From Chlorops oryzae (Eukaryota > Arthropoda > Insecta > Diptera > Chloropidae): 64,000 bases of DNA. Below, piece by piece: positions 22,275 to 33,377 of the stretch. The notes beneath the pieces are model-generated. The model was not told where the DNA came from, ran no database searches, and was given only the letters and a program-made list of their open reading frames with translations. The DNA is taken from assembly GCA_020466095.1 (NCBI GenBank), contig CM035807.1:33361184-33425183 (forward strand), in the 5' to 3' direction. How positions within the stretch are numbered: position 1 is the first letter of the stretch; each line of letters opens with the position of its first letter. Both the position numbers and the translations under genes were made by a program.

Positions 22275-22881
22275 TATTAATGTTCGATTATCTACTTTTC
22301 CAAAAAAAAAAAAAAAATACGCTCGCTGGAGCAGGGATCGAACACTCCGACAAGAATATATATCAAAATTAAGAAGTTATAGAAATGTACTTACTTCAAG
22401 ATTTGAAACCGTAGTTCCTATGATATAATATCGTAGTTCCTATGATTTGATATCGTAGTTACTATGAAATAACATTATAGTTCCTAAGATGGAATATGAT
22501 AGCTCCTACGATGGAATATCGTTAAATCTACGTTATATATCGTTGAAATCAATGACATTCCTGATCGTAGAAACTACTGCACATCTCTCGTAGAATCTAT
22601 GATTTCTTGCAATTGGACCTATATCAATTACGGATATAATAGATACTACGTCGGATATCATAGATTCTAAGACGGAATTTTTTGAGTGTACGTTCTTTAA
22701 AATCGTATTCTCAATTCTCAATCGAATAGCACTATTCGAATAGTTGACATACTGCGATTATCCGAATAGTTGTTAGAATTCGAATGTTCGGATTCGTTCA
22801 AAATCTAATGATCGAAGCACCCGGAACTTGTCATGACAATATGCACCGAGTAAGAATTTTTTAATTTTATTCTTTGCTAAA

Positions 22882-24756
22882 ATGAATTTCAAAAAAAGCT
22901 GGCTGTGGAATTATTAAAAAAAAAAAACATAGATGGAAAGCAAGTCACTTGCTCCTCTTGTGGAGCAATACTTGCTTACCATTTTTCCACCAAATCACTC
23001 AGCAACCACTTGAGGAATGTACATAAGAAGAACCAGAGCGATGCTGATGACATGTAGGTTTAAGATATTTATTTAAAATATGAGTAAATAATTCCTGGAT
23101 AATTATTTTAGTACACCGGAAACCAATGCAATGGTTCTGGCAGGCGCAAGAGAAAAATAGTTGAAGAATACGAATGCACCCATGAACGGCAGGAACTAAT
23201 TTCTCGTGGTGTTGCGAATTTAATTGCCAGGAATATGTTGCCGATTTCTTTTGTTTCGTCAAATGGTTTCCGAGATTTTATGAAGCTTGCTGAGCCCGGA
23301 TATAAAGTGCCTTCAGAGAAAACCATTCTCTCGCGTTTGCAATTGCTGTATAATGACGTACATAGGAAAATTTGTGCGGATTTAGAGGATGCAGTAAGTG
23401 CATCGATTTCGATAGATGAGTGGACTTCTCGCGCTCAAGACTGCTACGTAGCAGTTGAGGCTCAATACATTGATAAAAACAATGAGATGTGTAATGTAAC
23501 ACTTTGCAACAAGCAGTTAGAAGGTGAAATGACTCATCGTACTAGATCATTGTGTAATTATTTTAATAGAAAACTTATATTTCTACGATAGATCGACCAA
23601 ACGCAGAAAATATTGCATCCGCAATAGAAGTTGTTTTAGCCGAGTGAGACATATCTGAAAAAACGCAGTCAATTACGCATGATAGTGCAGCTGTAATGAA
23701 TTCAGCAGCAAAAAACTTTTTAATGTACCAGATAGCATAAAGTGTAGTGCTCATCTTTTACAGCTCGTTGTCAAAGATGCTTTAGCCGCCGTTCCAGACC
23801 ATGAGAACATATGCAAGAAAGGACGAAATACGACTGCGTATTTTCATCGGTCAAATATTGCTAAAACCGCACTTTCTAACCGTCAAGTGCAGTTGGGAAT
23901 AAAGGAAAATCGGCTTATTCAATGTTGTCCAACACGTTGGAATTCGAAGTGTCATATGTGCGAGAGGCTTATTTTGAATCGGAATGCAATCGGATTAGTT
24001 TTAGCAGACAGAAGCGCGGTCAAAAATTGCGATGCGTTGAAATTAGAAATGCAAGAAAGAGATTGGGTCCAATTGCAAAACTTAGTTCAACTACTCAAGC
24101 CTTTCGATAAGGCGACAACAGTTTTATGTGCAGGCAAAATTCTAACGCTGTCCTTAGTGCGACCTTTGGTAAACCAACTTATTAAAAAACATATGGATAA
24201 CCTAACTGAAGATGACAGTAATACAAGTTTATTCAAAAAAACTGCTCGCAATTCCCTTCGTGAAAGGTTCAACATTGGAATTAATTCGAGTGAGGCTTTG
24301 ACTCATTGCATATCCTCAGTTTTACATCCGGGGTATAAGAACCTGTGCAATGAAGACGTTAAAACCAAAGGAAGAGTAGTGGACTTTTTGAGAAGCAATC
24401 TTAATACATTAAATGTCAATTGCGAGCAAGTAAGCAGCGTTGAAACAACTGGTATGGAGTTTGTATTCGATTGCGAAAAGCCAACAAATAGTGTTATGTC
24501 GCAATTAGATTTATATATGGCTGAGCCTCAAATTGGGCATAATGTTAACCCATTGACATGGTGGAAAAATCACTGTGACATTTACCCAGATCTTCACCAT
24601 TTCGCTAAGCGATATCTAAGCATACCAGCTACATTGGCGGAATCCGAACGGAATTTTTCGAAAGCAGGAAATATAGTTTCACTTCGCAGAAATTGCTTAT
24701 TACCTCCGAATATTAGCCTTCTTATATTTCTGTATAACAAGCGCTTTTTGAAATAA
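22882..24756 (+). pseudogene. BED-finger hAT transposase, recently broken
   Basis: Exon 1 holds a BED zinc finger (VTCSSCGAIL...LSNHLRNVHKK, about 22950-23035). A GTAGGT donor after 23055 and TTTTAG acceptor before 23110 suggest a short intron. Exon 2 is open to 23591 (KRKIVEEYE...; IDEWTSRAQDCYVAVEA with the first catalytic Asp). After a stop at 23589 the frame changes: THDSAAVMNSAAKNF (second Asp), CSAHLLQLVVKDAL, then an open stretch 23887-24756 with CCPTRWNSKC and a complete C-terminal hAT dimerisation domain (ATLAESERNFSKAGNI). A stop after MNFKKSWLWNY near 22915 and about three indels make it inactive. It is otherwise full length. Confidence 0.9.
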
Positions 24757-24819
24757 AAATAAATTTAAAACAAAAAAAGAAACCTAAATAAATTTGTTCA
24801 GATCTGAAGGTAAACATTA

Positions 24820-25140
24820 TTTTCGTCGATCCAGAAGGTGTGTGTTAGAAAATTTCAACTTTTGTTCTATGTAGTTGTTGGACAAAAAGGGTGCTATTTA
24901 TCCGGGCGTACCTTCCAGACCAACTTCTTGAAGCAAAGCAAAAGGGCGTTTTTCGAAAATTGTCTCCTGCGCCTGAAATCTAAATGGGACTTGAACGAAA
25001 GTTGGCATGTATACTTCCTCAAAAGTCGTTAATATCCTCCTAAAAAATTTTCTTGATCGGTCAATTATTAAGAGCACCTCTAGTATGCTCAGTCTCGCCT
25101 GACTATAACGCCCTTACTCCTTTCCTATTGTTTCTAGTTG
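24820..25140. repeat. mini-me-like repeat fragment
   Basis: Shares AAGGGCGTTTTTCGAAAATTG and CGCCTGACTATAACGCCCTT with the larger copy at 31190-32610. Confidence 0.6.
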
Positions 25141-25585
25141 TTGGATATGATGAAAAGCATTGAGGACCTAACTTTAAGAGCACTGCAATATATTTGATAT
25201 TACTCTTACTTTCATTCGGCTAACGAAAAGTACCTTCCGTGGCCAAATAGCTTCGCGACAGCTATCCCTTATTGAGTATTATGATAAAATGATTCGTTTC
25301 AAAATATGGTTCTTACTAATCAACCAATAATTGCTTACTTAACTGCTTAACACTGCTAATTATCTTTTTATCACAATAAATTGATCGCATCTCTACTATT
25401 TATCCCAACTTAAAACGTGTGTTGCCTAGCAAAACAAGATACTAAGTGGTTATGCTAGCAATAACTGGTAAAAAAACTCATGTTATGCAGAGTCCCGTTT
25501 CAGTAACATTGGGTAATGGCAAAATTCTAAAATTAAATAAACATCCTCGCCTTTTGCAACAACAAATATAGTTATAGTACTAAAA
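25141..25585. other. Interior of hAT element, no gene recognised
   Basis: AT-rich 3' sequence following the transposase. Confidence 0.4.
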
Positions 25586-26045
25586 CATTCGAATAGTCAG
25601 TAGCGACTATTCGAATAGTTGCTTTCTTCCGACTATTCGAATATTCGACGGCGAACGAATATTCGAATACAGAAAATCGAACCTAACTATTCGAATAAAA
25701 TCGTGCTCGAATAAATCGAACATTCGAATGTCCGAATATTAAGAGCTCTAGTATATAAGTTTTGTGCGAATCTTGTAACAGGCAGAACTAAGCTCCGTAG
25801 ATATAGACATATATAGTAGAAGTAGTAGTTTTTTACTTCAATATTTCTCTTCATATAAAATTTATAATATAAATACAATTTGAATAGATATATATATGTA
25901 TGTATAATAAGACTTTAGCTGAGTGCTGTCAGTCTTGCAAAAAGTTTTAAATACCGAAAATATTCAAATTCAAAAATATTTATTAAGTTTACAATAAAGT
26001 ATTCATTATTAGTTAAAATCTTTCTTCTAATATTTGCATTCTGTA

Positions 26046-26681
26046 TGTTCAAGCTAATTTTATGTAGTTATACAGTGCAACCCAGTTTTCCCCGTTTAAA
26101 ATTACAGATATTTCTACTTCGTTGAGAAAGCATTTCCCAAAATACAGCATTCTGTATTCTCGCAGAATTGGGCATCTTCCTAGGAAATGGAAAATATTTT
26201 CTTCCTCATTGAGGTTACAAATAAGGCAAATTACGGAGGGAGTTTCGAAATGTGGTATATAATTCAGTCTGAGCATTTCACTTCTTGCTCTAAAAATAAA
26301 ACTAATGAGTTCAACATTATACGAATCTCTGAAATAATTTTGCTGACATAGGTTGTGATTGAGGAGCGGGTAGCATCGTCTTGTATTGCTTTGCTGTGCC
26401 TTGAGTAAGAAATGATCTCCTTTAGTTTCGTCCATTTTTTTCAAAATGTCTCCCTGCCAGCCTTTCCACGAGGCCTGATCATCCAATCTAATTTGCGAAT
26501 TCATATCATTTGCAAAGTTTTGCCATTTTTCGAAAAATTGTTGTTTTGTTTCAAGCAAAAAGAGTGCTATTTTTTTGGTCAGGCGCGTGTTATTCATTTT
26601 CATGATTTTTAGCACATAAGTGAAATGTGATTTTAGTAATGGTATATATAGCTCAGAGAGCTCTGTTTCTAGATTGACCAT
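26046..26681 (-). pseudogene. 3' end of a non-LTR retrotransposon ORF2
   Basis: A 210-codon open frame ending in a natural stop near 26049. The C-terminal part has ICLICNLNEEENIFHFLGRC followed by PILREYR: the C-x2-C...H...C zinc-binding motif that follows the RT domain in many insect non-LTR elements. Residues before it are helical and typical of the thumb/connection region. The RT core is absent upstream, so this is a 5'-truncated insertion. The family cannot be named. Confidence 0.7.
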
Positions 26682-26744
26682 GTAATTTGGCGTGTTCTGT
26701 GGAAGGCGAAAGAGCTTTTTAATAAAATACCTCTGATAGACATA

Positions 26745-27440
26745 TATATATATTCTTGATCAGGATCAAAAACTGAATCGATTAAGACATGTCCGTCTGT
26801 CTGAACGTCTGTCCGTCTGACGGTATGTCCGTCTGTCCGCCCGTCTGTGTTTGGATCTCCTCCGAAACGGCTGGACTAACCAAGTCGAAATTTGGCACAC
26901 AGGTATATCGGGTTCCAAGTGTGATCCTAGGTAAAAATGGGAGACATCCGCCCAGTGCCACGCCCAGAAATGAATTTAATGTGTTTTCAGTAAAATGTAA
27001 CTTGTAACTTGCGAACCACTCAACACATTAAATTGATATATGGTGTCCTGGTAAACTTCGTAAAGGAACATATCCTGGGCAAAAATGGACGCCGTCCTCC
27101 TCGAGCCACGCCCACAAATAAGGGTTTATCGTTACTTGTGAAGTTAAAGGCGTAGAAGCTTCAAATTCACAATATAGGTTGACCAAGGCGAATGAAAGGT
27201 GTAGAAAAAAATTTGTGGCCCGGCCGCTGCTACGCCCACAAATGGAGATTTTTCGTAGCTTCCGAATTGAAAGACGTAGAAGCTTCAAATTCGCAACATA
27301 GGTTTACCAAGGCGAATGAAAGGTGTAGGAAAAAAATTATGTGGCCCGCCCACTGCCATGCCCACAAATGGAGAGGCAAAACATAGTGCGCCAATAATGT
27401 CGGGTCGCTGGGTAATTCAAAGTCGGGCTTGACCCACTTT
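26745..27440 (+). repeat. mini-me-like (GTCY)n repeat, copy A
   Basis: Contains a GTCTGTCC/GTCCGTCT microsatellite at 26789-26860, then TCCGAAACGGCTGGACTAAC, and repeated ...GCCACGCCCACAAAT... units. The same modules occur inverted at 48240-48800. This layout is known from dipteran mini-me/DINE-like elements, which carry a (GTCY)n stretch. Confidence 0.75.
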
Positions 27441-27459
27441 AGCTTTCTTACTGGTTTTG

Positions 27460-27800
27460 TACACAGACAAAAAAAAAATTCCGCATATATGACGAAAATT
27501 TGCGAACATTGTACGAAATTATGCGTACTTTTGAGCCAACCCAAATGATTGGTTAAATTGTACGAAACAGTTTTCCTTACACGTTACGAAAAGTGGAGAC
27601 ATGCGAATTTCGTATATTTACAAATGCATTTGTAGTATATACAAATGTGATTTACGAAATTTTGCGAACAATACGAACACCTTTTAATACCGCAAAAAAT
27701 TTCGTAATTTAACAAATTTTTCCAAAACTACGAACACATTCTTTAATATCTGCAAAAATTTCGTAATATTTACCAATATCGTTAAATTCACAAATGCTCC
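27460..27800. repeat. TACGAA/TTCGTA-rich segment, possible non-autonomous element
   Basis: At least ten TACGAA or TTCGTA words in 340 bases, with a CACAGACAAAAAAAAAATTC sequence at the left. It resembles the subterminal-repeat design of the CACT-ended elements here, but no paired TIRs could be found. Confidence 0.35.
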
Positions 27801-27949
27801 TATTATTTTTTCACTGAAAAAAAAGATTGATGGATTAAAATTTGAATTTTCATTCAAATTTTTATTTTAAAAAGTGTTGCCGCAGCGTACCGGCTGTCAA
27901 GCTCGAAAAAACATTACATTTACACAGTTTTTTAGTATTTGTACTGTTG

Positions 27950-28171
27950 AAGTTAGGGAGAGTAAGAGGGGGACGTACCTTTGTTTTCCGGGCTGCGCTG
28001 GCTACTGAGAAGACTGTGCTGGTAGATTTAGAGAGCGGAGATTTAATCTGTCGATTACGCGGCGCGAATGGGTTTTTATGCGGTCTTAGAGATTTTATTC
28101 TCGAGAAAAAAAAACAAAATAAACACTTGCCTTCTTGGCGATACACAGATAACTTCACTTTTGACTTGTGA
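27950..28171. repeat. LTR-like segment related to 19876-20290
   Basis: Its last 47 bases match 20245-20290 closely; the gap at 28172 cuts it. Confidence 0.4.
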
Positions 28172-28271
28172 NNNNNNNNNNNNNNNNNNNNNNNNNNNNN
28201 NNNNNNNNNNNNNNNNNNNNNNNNNNNNNNNNNNNNNNNNNNNNNNNNNNNNNNNNNNNNNNNNNNNNNNN
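28172..28271. other. Assembly gap (100 N)
   Basis: 100 N. Open frames that appear to cross it are artefacts. Confidence 1.
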
Positions 28272-28730
28272 GTGCCAAATTTCGATAATCCCATTTGGAT
28301 TTCGGGTGTAGAGGACAATTTTCGAAAAACGCCCTTCTGTCCACCCCACTTTTCCAATTTTTGGAAATCATATTACGTGCCTTTAAAAATTTTCAAATAT
28401 CAAATTTCATCAAAATATCTTGAAAAACTTCGATTTTAGAGCAGTTTTTGTTGTTTTCGTAACAGACCCTGGTACGGAGGTACCCCTAAAAATGGTCCGA
28501 AGGGGTCCAATCTTTATTTGTTCTTACTTATGTGCCTTTGCGTACGCATATCAAATTTCGTCAAGATAGCTCAACTTCTTCGATAAGAAAACTGTATACA
28601 GACAGATCATTTTCTATATATATTTTGTATGGTCTATCTCGACTAGTTTTGGGTGTTACACACAACCGCACAAACACAATATCTACGCTCGACACAGAGT
28701 GTCTCGGTATAAAAAAAAATTTACTCATTG
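28272..28730 (-). repeat. mini-me-like repeat, copy B
   Basis: Minus-strand copy: ends TATACCGAGACACTCTGTGT, passes through GGGTGTTACACACAACC (plus-strand wording) and the CGAAAAACGCCCTTCTGTCC module. It matches 31190-32240 in the other orientation. Confidence 0.75.
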
Positions 28731-28963
28731 TGCTAAATAAAGTCAACTCAGATGTCTATGGTTTAATGGATTTTAAAAGCTTCCCCTACGTTTGTGGGGA
28801 AAGGGGGTCCTCTTTAAGGGGGGAGGGCGTTTCTGAGTGGTTTTGGAGCAAAGTAAAGGGTCGTGGGGGACTTCTGGCCACAATTCGGGTAAAGCATACC
28901 AAAAAATATACTGCAGCTTACTGCTATTCTCGAGTACAAGTGAATATGCCTTTGGAATTAATA
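28731..28963. other. No recognisable gene
   Basis: Short spacer with a G-rich stretch near 28795-28850. Confidence 0.4.
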
Positions 28964-29536
28964 CACTGAGCGAAAACTACGGTTGTGTAATTTACAACGA
29001 TTCGTAGTATACTACGATCGTAGTTATTTTAAAGCAAAACTGTAGTACGGACGTATTCAAACATGACTTTAAACAGCCATGCGTATTCTTTAGGAGCAAA
29101 TTTCTTTACACACGTATTTAAAAAAACTTTTATCAAAAAACACGTAAGGACATCTAGAATGAAAAATCAAGCTTACCCCAACCGTCAAAATTGGAGAGAA
29201 GAGAGGGCCCCCATCATCCCGGCTTTCCAAAAATATTTTTTTTTTGTTTTTTGAATAAAATGTTAGTTTTAAAAAATTTTTTATTCCTGTAAGGTTTTTA
29301 AATATAATATACCAAATTTTATGTTATTATTTGTAAAAAAAAATATAAAAAAAATTACGCCTGCCTGACCGGGGATCGAACCCGCCGACTTGGGATTTGC
29401 TGCTACTTTCGTATTTAAACCTTTTTACTACGCTTGTGGTTATTTTAACTACGTCCGTTAATAGAGCCAAATCATTGCTGTTCGTAGTTAAATTAACTAC
29501 GTTTTTGTTATTTTTACTACGATTTTTAGCTCAGTG
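28964..29536. mobile_element. CACTGAG-ended non-autonomous element, 573 bp, TA duplication
   Basis: Ends CACTGAGCGAAAACTACGG (plus, 28964) and CACTGAGCTAAAAATCGTAG (minus, 29536); TA on both sides (28962-28963 and 29537-29538). ACTACG/CGTAGT motifs cluster near both ends (about ten copies). A tRNA-like piece is inside (29372-29450). No coding capacity. Confidence 0.88.
29372..29450 (-). repeat. tRNA-like segment with A and B boxes
   Basis: On the minus strand AGCGTAGTAAAAAGG resembles box A and GGGTTCGATCCCC is a strong box B about 40 bases later. A T-rich tract follows, which could stop RNA polymerase III. Confidence 0.6.
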
Positions 29537-29639
29537 TAGATGTAAAAATGGCTTTAAAAAGGGCAGGCCACGCCTAACTTTTATCAATTCTAACAGAGGA
29601 GAATAAAAAGTATACTATTGCATCAAAAGTTTTCCAAAC

Positions 29640-29844
29640 TGACGTATTGCGCTTAGTCAAAAAAGGCCAGGCTTTTTATTCAGGCTGGAAAAAATAAAAA
29701 ACCCAGAATAACGATTATTCATGCTGAATGTAATAAACGGCAAAAAATAAACGGTTATTTCGGCTGAAAAAAATTTACGTCTTAAAATAACAGTTATCAA
29801 GTGACGTTTATCTATAAGCGTTATAACCGTTACGGTCCCTGCAG
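29640..29844. mobile_element. Probable hAT MITE end with AACGGTTATT repeats
   Basis: The right end read on the minus strand starts CAGGGACCGTAACGGTTATA at 29838, a hAT-like terminus. The body contains several AATAACGGTTATT-like words. The left end is not identified. Confidence 0.45.
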
Positions 29845-29980
29845 GCAAGTAAATTTTAAGGAAAAAATACGGGGAGCAGAAAGTAAGTTTGGCACACGAA
29901 CCAATAAAACAAAGCTGCTTTCGTCGGGCCTTCCAGAATGTCACGCACAAGCTCTTTCAAGAAATTCCTATAGGTATTTC
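29845..29980 (+). repeat. SINE body copy
   Basis: TTTTAAGGAAAAAATACGGGG and GCAGAAAGTAAGTT match 20810-20850, and GCTCTTTCAAGAAATTCCTA matches 20900-20925. The tRNA-like head is missing here. Confidence 0.65.
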
Positions 29981-30904
29981 AGGTGTACTTTTTGCTCTGT
30001 GTACCTTTTAGCTGGTTATAAAACAATTTTTTCAAAATACTTGAGTGCAAGAATAAATATTGTATAAAGCAAAAATTTTAGGTTTAAGTAATAACCTTCA
30101 ATACATAAAATATTTTAGACGAAAAAAACCACTCACAACTTCGGCCTGATCACTCAAAGTTTTGTGATCAATGCAAGCTTGCAAATCAATTTTTGCATGC
30201 TATGCAATTGCACGTGATTAATAGCTGTTATCACGCCAATAACATATTTTTTTCTCTTTTGTGTTTGTTTTCGTAACAATTGGGGTCTCTTCTCACGTAA
30301 AAAAAAAAAAAAATATGCGAGTTACGAAAACATTTTTTTTTGTGAATTACGAGATGCTAACATAGATTGATTAAATCTCACACTGTGCCAGGATTGTGCT
30401 CGCGAATAGAAAAAACGAATGGATCGCGTTGCGAGTCGTAAAATGAAGAAGAACTGAATTTTTTCGGTTCGCGTACGGAATTTTTCCGTACCCTGCTATA
30501 AACTATAGCAACCGGTGTTATTACTGCATTTGCTATATTTTATATGAATTTCAGCTAGCGAAATGTCTTGATTTCAAACAAACATAGCTTTATTTTTTTA
30601 GTAAATGAATATACGAGTAGCTGTAGAGAATGATTTTAATGCATCTGGGCTATTTAACATAGCATATGCAGCTATAATGATTAAATGATATTCATTTCAA
30701 TCTCTCTCTATTCAAATTCGCACTCGTTTACTCTCTATCCGCTCTGAAATCCCAGCGGGATAATTGTTCTTCCATTACCTTTTCTTCAAAGACTTCATCG
30801 AAGAAATGAGCATCGAAGCAGCTTTGACGAAAAAGAAATGCATACAGAGCGAAAAATGTCACCTTAAAAAAGGAGATTTACGTCTAAATAAGTGTGATGA
30901 ATTT
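29981..30904. other. No recognisable gene
   Basis: AT-rich; only low-complexity and short frames. Confidence 0.4.
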
Positions 30905-31090
30905 GAATCTCTGAGTGGCGTAGTGGACAACGTATTGGCTTAGCAATCTAAAGGGCTGGGCATCGATTCCTGTCGGATGCTAAAAAAAAGGTGTAGAAAG
31001 GTGGGGACTTGAAAGAGGCAAGTCAATTTTAAGGGAAAAGCTCTCACATACCAATCATAAAGAAAATTTTCCATCGCGTTGATCAATCGC
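30905..31090 (+). repeat. tRNA-derived SINE
   Basis: Box A-like GAGTGGCGTAGTGG and box B-like GGGCATCGATTCC, then a short A-rich bridge and the TTTTAAGGGAAAAGCTC body related to 20810 and 29850. Confidence 0.65.
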
Positions 31091-31097
31091 CCGATAA

Positions 31098-31175
31098 GGG
31101 TTCGATAGCTCAGTGGTGCAAACTGTGACTCGACAGTCGAGAGGTTCCGGGTTCGATCCACGTTGGCAGCTACAA
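31098..31175 (+). repeat. tRNA-like segment
   Basis: Box A TAGCTCAGTGGTGC and box B GGGTTCGATCC are both near-canonical. The acceptor ends do not pair (GGTTCGA against CGTTGGC), so this is not a genuine tRNA gene. Confidence 0.6.
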
Positions 31176-31189
31176 TATTTCCTTAATTC

Positions 31190-32610
31190 TTTTTATACCC
31201 GACACACTCTGTGTCGAGGGTATATTGCGTTTGTGTGGTTGTGTGTAACACCCAAAACCAGGGTTCGAACTTTACTGCAATTGCAGTAGATCTACTGCGT
31301 TTTTTTGAAATTTTTGACATCTACTGCGACACTGCGAAAAGCTGAAAATCTACTGCGATTTGCGTCCCTGGTGTCACTCGATTTTTTTTTTGTCAAACAA
31401 AACTCCTAACGATAACTACCAAAAAATTACCAATTTTGGTTATATATTATCAACACCGCAATTCTATTTGTAACAAAGATACTATTGTTGTCCTTGTTTA
31501 ACATCTTGGATTTTCCATTTAAGGTTATATGTCGCGATATTAACAGTTTGACAGCTGATATAACAGAAAAAAGTCTTGTCAAAAATCTTCGCTTAACATT
31601 GGAAGACGCGCAATATGGAGAAATATTTACATGAAATGTACTTTTTGTTTAGTTTTTCTTTTTATTTGAAAAGAATTAAATATATTTTTGTTATAAAAAC
31701 AGCTTTTTAATGATTTTTTTTTTTTTACTGCGCAAAATTCAAATCTACTGCCCTTTTTTTTATTAAAAATGCTGCACTTTCTTCTTCGCCAAGTTCCAAC
31801 CCTGCCCAAAACCAGTCGAGATAGACCATACAAAATATATATAGAAATGATCAGCGTCACCAGGAGATTGGATTTAGCCATGTCCGTCTGTCTGTCCGTC
31901 TGCCTGTCCGTCTGTTTGTATATAGTTTTCTTATCGAATGAGTTGAGATATCTTGATGAATTTGTATGCGTACTCACAGGCACATGAGTAAGAACAAGTT
32001 CGAGAATGGACCCGGTCGGACCATTTTTAAGGGTACCTCCAGTACTAGCGTCTGTTATGAAAATCACAAAAACTGCTCAAAAACCGGATTTTTAGAAGAT
32101 ATTTTGTTGAATTTTGATAGTTGAACATATTTGAAGTTAAGTTATTCAATGTCAAAAAATGGGAAAAGTGGGCGTGGCCGAAGGGCGTTTTTCGAAAATG
32201 GCTTCCTTCACCCGAAATTAAAATGTGACTTGAACGAAATTTGGCAGTTATGCTTCCTTTGTAGCCATAAACATCCTCTCCAAAAATTTCTTTGATATGT
32301 CCATTATTAAGGTTACCTCCAGTATTAGGGTCTGTCACAAAAATCTCAAAACTGCCCCAAATCGGATTTTTTGGAAATATTCCACTGAAACTTAGAATTT
32401 GAGCGCATATTAAGGCCTTCGATTAGAATTCAAAAAAATTGGAAAAAGAGGCGTGGCAAAAGGGCTTTTTTCATAAAGAAATTTAACAAAAGTCGGTATA
32501 TGGGGTGCCTCATGCCCTTAAACACCTCTTGATATTAAAAATTATTTGAATATGTGTGTCTGTGTCAGGTATTCTATTGTCAGGCTCGCCTGACTATAAC
32601 ACCCTTACTT
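31190..32610 (+). repeat. mini-me-like (GTCY)n repeat, copy C, split by a hAT MITE
   Basis: Begins TTTTTATACCCGACACACTC near 31190, continues after the insertion with ACCAGTCGAGATAGACCATA, the (GTCTGTCC)n tract at 31880-31915, repeated ...GGGTCTGT(T/C)A...AAAAACTGC modules, and ends near CGCCTGACTATAACACCCTT at 32588. It is the most complete copy in the window. Confidence 0.8.
31259..31804. mobile_element. hAT MITE, 546 bp, with perfect 8-bp duplication
   Basis: TIR CAGGGTT(C/G)GAACTT at both ends; CCCAAAAC is duplicated exactly at 31251-31258 and 31805-31812. ATCTACTGCG-like words repeat inside. The insertion interrupts mini-me copy C. Confidence 0.96.
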
Positions 32611-32734
32611 GTTTACTTTTTTTTATAAATTGCAGTTTTTTTTGGTCAAAGTTCAGTTGTTTGGGAAGACAAAATATTTCCCCTAAATTTTTAAGGTTTA
32701 ACTCAAGTGAGCATTTTGACTAAAACATTAAATT

Positions 32735-32815
32735 CGTTCGTTAAGCGTAATGGTTAAGACATTCGCCCAGCAAGCTGCTGGTCAGCGGCTCGAGGCACGG
32801 AAGAGGCGGGAAAAT
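32735..32815 (+). repeat. tRNA-like segment
   Basis: AAGCGTAATGGTTAAGACAT (box A-like) and GGCTCGAGGC (weak box B) with tRNA-like spacing. It lies just left of the second Himar1-like mariner. Confidence 0.45.
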
Positions 32816-32950
32816 TTAAGGATATATAAGATAAAGAAGATTAAAAAAAAAATAGATAAACAAAATAAAATAACAGGTTGGCTGATAAGTCCCCGGTCTA
32901 ACAAAGAAAAACACATTTTTTGTCAAAATTCGTTTTTATTATTCAACATA

Positions 32951-33377
32951 TACTACGTTTATGCATCATGTTAACCCAGGTATATTCAACCCGGTAAAAA
33001 ACCTGAGCATAAACGGGCAATTTTGAACTTGAGTTTAAAAGACTAACCCAGTTTTATTCTTAAGAGACACTGAACAGCGATGCGGCATGACATACACGAA
33101 AATTATTTTTTAGAAATATAAATGTATGGGATACACATTACAATGCATGACTAAAAGTCGAAATGAGTTGGATTTTTGTCATTCGCTTCGATTTGCCTAA
33201 GCCCTCGTGTTTATGCACAAACTTCAACTCGAGTTGAGTTTTCTACCCACTTTAAATAAATGTGTTTATTCAACCCGATTAAATTTTCTAACTCGGTTAT
33301 AAATAGCGTTTATGCGAGGGGGTTGAATTGACCTGAGTTGAATATACCCGGGTTAACATGATGCATTAAACGTAGTA
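32951..33377. mobile_element. 427-bp MITE with ATA duplication inside mariner copy 2
   Basis: Arms TACTACGTTTATGCATCATG (left) and, on the minus strand, TACTACGTTTAATGCATCAT (right), extending through TTAACCC. Flanked by ATA at 32948-32950 and 33378-33380. Comparison with mariner copy 1 shows the uninterrupted site and confirms the 3-bp duplication. Superfamily unknown; 3 bp would suit PIF/Harbinger but ATA is not the usual TWA. Confidence 0.9.

Larger units (their letters stand above)
20521..22688. mobile_element. CACTCA-ended non-autonomous element with GATATCATAG repeats, split by mariner
   Basis: The right end on the minus strand starts CACTCAAAAAATTCCGTCTT at 22688, followed by TA at 22689-22690. 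From 22395 to 22680 there are many copies of a TATGATATC/GATATCATAG-like motif, and similar ATCATAGATT/TAGATTTGTAAT words recur at 20540-20650. The left terminus is not found, so the start coordinate is approximate. A mariner (20993-22274) sits in the middle, and tRNA-like pieces lie at 20702-20770 and 22316-22360. Confidence 0.6.
22697..25745 (+). mobile_element. BED-type hAT transposon with ATTCGAATA subterminal repeats
   Basis: Clusters of ATTCGAATA-like motifs flank the coding region on both sides (22720-22795 and 25588-25735). The right end, read on the minus strand, begins TAGAGCTCTTAATATTCGGA. A matching left terminus and an 8-bp duplication were not found, so limits are approximate. 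The coding region in between is a hAT transposase. Confidence 0.7.

Noticed and set aside
27460..27800. Fourth CACT-ended family
   Set aside because: Motif-rich, but the left CACAGACAAAA and right CAGTGAAAAAA do not form a convincing terminal pair.
27862..28439. Open frames crossing 28172-28271
   Set aside because: They run through 100 N and are artefacts of the gap.
31098..31175. Functional tRNA gene
   Set aside because: Boxes A and B are good but the acceptor ends do not pair and no proper anticodon arm could be drawn.
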